From: Ureibacillus acetophenoni
GTDB taxonomy: Bacteria > Bacillota > Bacilli > Bacillales_A > Planococcaceae
Assembly (NCBI RefSeq): GCF_900220965.1
Contig: NZ_OBQC01000001.1
Span: 248,001-312,000, forward strand
Length of the DNA: 64,000 bases
Reading direction: 5' to 3'
Shown one piece after another: positions 63,301 through 64,000 of this stretch; positions within the stretch are counted from its first letter, which is position 1; every line of letters starts with the position of its first letter. The position numbers and the translations under genes were made by a program. The notes under the pieces are model-generated. The model saw only the letters and a program-made list of their open reading frames with translations. It had not been told where the DNA came from and did no database searches.

Positions 63301-63657
63301 TTGGAACTTCGCGAACCGAAACTTTTTATTCAAAGTCCACCTTTCTATTATGTGGATGTGAAAGAATCTCCAGTTCAAGAACAAACTTTTTATGATGAAA
63401 GTACGTCAGTATATGAAATCGCGCGATCAGACAAAAATGAAAAAATTCAAAATGACGTTATTTTAAGACAACTGAATTATTTTTCTCTACCTTTAAATCG
63501 CAACAGAAATTATGTGTTCCATCTTGAAGACGGTGAGAGAGTGATTGGTAAAATTGACGAAATTGATGGGATTAATGTGAAAGTTAAAACATTAACAGAT
63601 TTAGTTTCAATTAACGGAAATGAAATAAAAGCAATTACAGTTTCGAATCGAATGTAA
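63301..63657 (+). CDS. Possible spore coat protein of the CotO family
   Basis: A 118-residue protein. TTG 63301 is preferred because AAAAAAAGGATG (63281-63292) lies upstream, while ATG 63247 has no such site. The Tyr/Pro-rich N-terminus (PKLFIQSPPFYYVDVKESPVQEQTFY) and the C-terminal block (HLEDGERVIGKIDEIDGINVKVKT...INGNEIKAI) resemble CotO-type coat proteins as I remember them. B. subtilis cotO lies some kilobases downstream in the same yjb region, which agrees loosely. A CATAGGTTTA sequence at 63239-63248 hints at a sporulation sigma factor -10. The assignment is tentative. Confidence 0.45.
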   Translation: MELREPKLFIQSPPFYYVDVKESPVQEQTFYDESTSVYEIARSDKNEKIQNDVILRQLNYFSLPLNRNRNYVFHLEDGERVIGKIDEIDGINVKVKTLTDLVSINGNEIKAITVSNRM

Positions 63658-63667
63658 TAATTATTGG

Positions 63668-63706
63668 GAAACGGCAAATTCTATGATGGAATTTGTCGTT
63701 TTTTTT
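63668..63706 (+). terminator. Terminator after the CotO-like gene
   Basis: AACGGCAAATTC and GAATTTGTCGTT (one G-T pair) with a 7-base loop, followed by at least seven T. Confidence 0.93.
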
Positions 63707-63730
63707 GTTTGTTAGAAAGATCCGTGTTCA

Positions 63731-64000
63731 TATCGCAAATAAATGGATGTAATTCGCAAATGGTTACCGTAATTTCGCAAGTATTCAATGCGATATCGCA
63801 AATAAAACCATGGAAATCGCAAGTAAATATTAATTTGCAAATAGGCACTTGAAAATTGCAAATAACCAGTGAGAATTCGCAAATAAAATGCGGATATTCG
63901 CAAGTAAATGTGAGTAATACGCAAATTAACATTAATTCGCAAATAGCACCCGGAGTATCGCAAGTAACCAGCGAAAAATCGCAAATAAATCACCAAAAAT
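63731..64000. repeat. Phased CGCAA(A/G)TA array with diverged spacers (family 3, locus 2; runs off the window)
   Basis: Cores CGCAAATA/CGCAAGTA (TGCAA in two copies) start at 63734, 63755, 63776, 63797, 63818, 63836, 63857, 63878, 63899, 63920, 63938, 63959 and 63980. Steps are 21 bases except two of 18, recurring every 102 bases. Unlike the array at 42083-42743, the 12-13 bases between cores are mostly unrelated to each other, so only the core and spacing are shared. It starts about 25 bases after the terminator of the CotO-like gene and continues past the right edge. Two minus-strand frames stay open through it. Confidence 0.88.

Overview
The window is AT-rich chromosomal DNA from a spore-forming, low-GC Gram-positive bacterium of the Bacillales. 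Nearly every gene has a recognisable Bacillus subtilis counterpart: comK, yhzC, minJ, csbA, addAB, yisKL, yitS/U/W, spx, mecA, coiA, the yjbH-to-yjbO block and the sRNA RoxS/RsaE. The gene order (secA-prfB and ftsEX-ctpB-minJ-csbA interleaved with comK and addAB) and a clpB gene under a CtsR-type operator differ from B. subtilis. They fit a Lysinibacillus/Psychrobacillus/Solibacillus-type relative (Caryophanaceae/Planococcaceae); that placement is inference. No rRNA, tRNA, prophage, insertion sequence or CRISPR array was found.

Layout. 1-3.6 kb: the 3' part of secA and prfB with its programmed +1 frameshift. 3.6-5.6 kb: a heptad-repeat protein, a frameshifted yhjD-like gene, and divergent comK/yhzC. 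5.7-12 kb: uvrBA behind a LexA-like box, then a yvlB-like envelope-stress gene. 12.2-19 kb: ftsEX with an M23 hydrolase, a ResA-like thioredoxin, ctpB, minJ and csbA. 19-31 kb: azlCD, a TVP38 protein, addBA, a DUF418 membrane protein, yisK and yisL. 31.8-33.4 kb: a membrane-anchored GH13-like protein lacking the catalytic residues. 33.7-39.6 kb: a five-gene oligopeptide ABC operon. 39.7-43.5 kb: yitS, yitU, yitW behind a Fur-like box, and fnr. 43.6-48.8 kb: clpB lacking its N domain, yjzD, and fabH-fabF with a FapR-like operator. 49-55.6 kb: trpS with a T-box, spx, mecA, coiA and pepF. 55.7-64 kb: RoxS, yjbH/yjbI, cwlQ, yjbK, yjbL, relQ-nadF-rluD, mgtE and a possible CotO-family coat gene.

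How the genes work together. The window is rich in stress and competence control. It holds ComK and its adaptor MecA, CoiA and AddAB for DNA uptake and recombination, Spx and its ClpXP adaptor YjbH, a CtsR-type ClpB, and the redox regulators Fnr and RoxS. Cell-envelope functions (FtsEX plus hydrolase, MinJ, CtpB, CwlQ, YvlB) form a second theme.

The most unusual content is non-coding. Five intergenic repeat arrays occupy gene-distal gaps. Two (1860-2273 and 52301-52468) belong to one family with an exact 51-bp period and a GTC...GAC hairpin in each unit. A third (31301-31455) has a similar hairpin design with a 52-bp period but another sequence. Two more (42083-42743 and 63731-64000) are long runs of a CGCAA(A/G)TA core spaced almost only 21 or 18 bp apart, close to two helical turns. 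In the last array the spacers have diverged while core and phase remain. I know of no described function for these arrays; they are the best candidates for an undescribed element.
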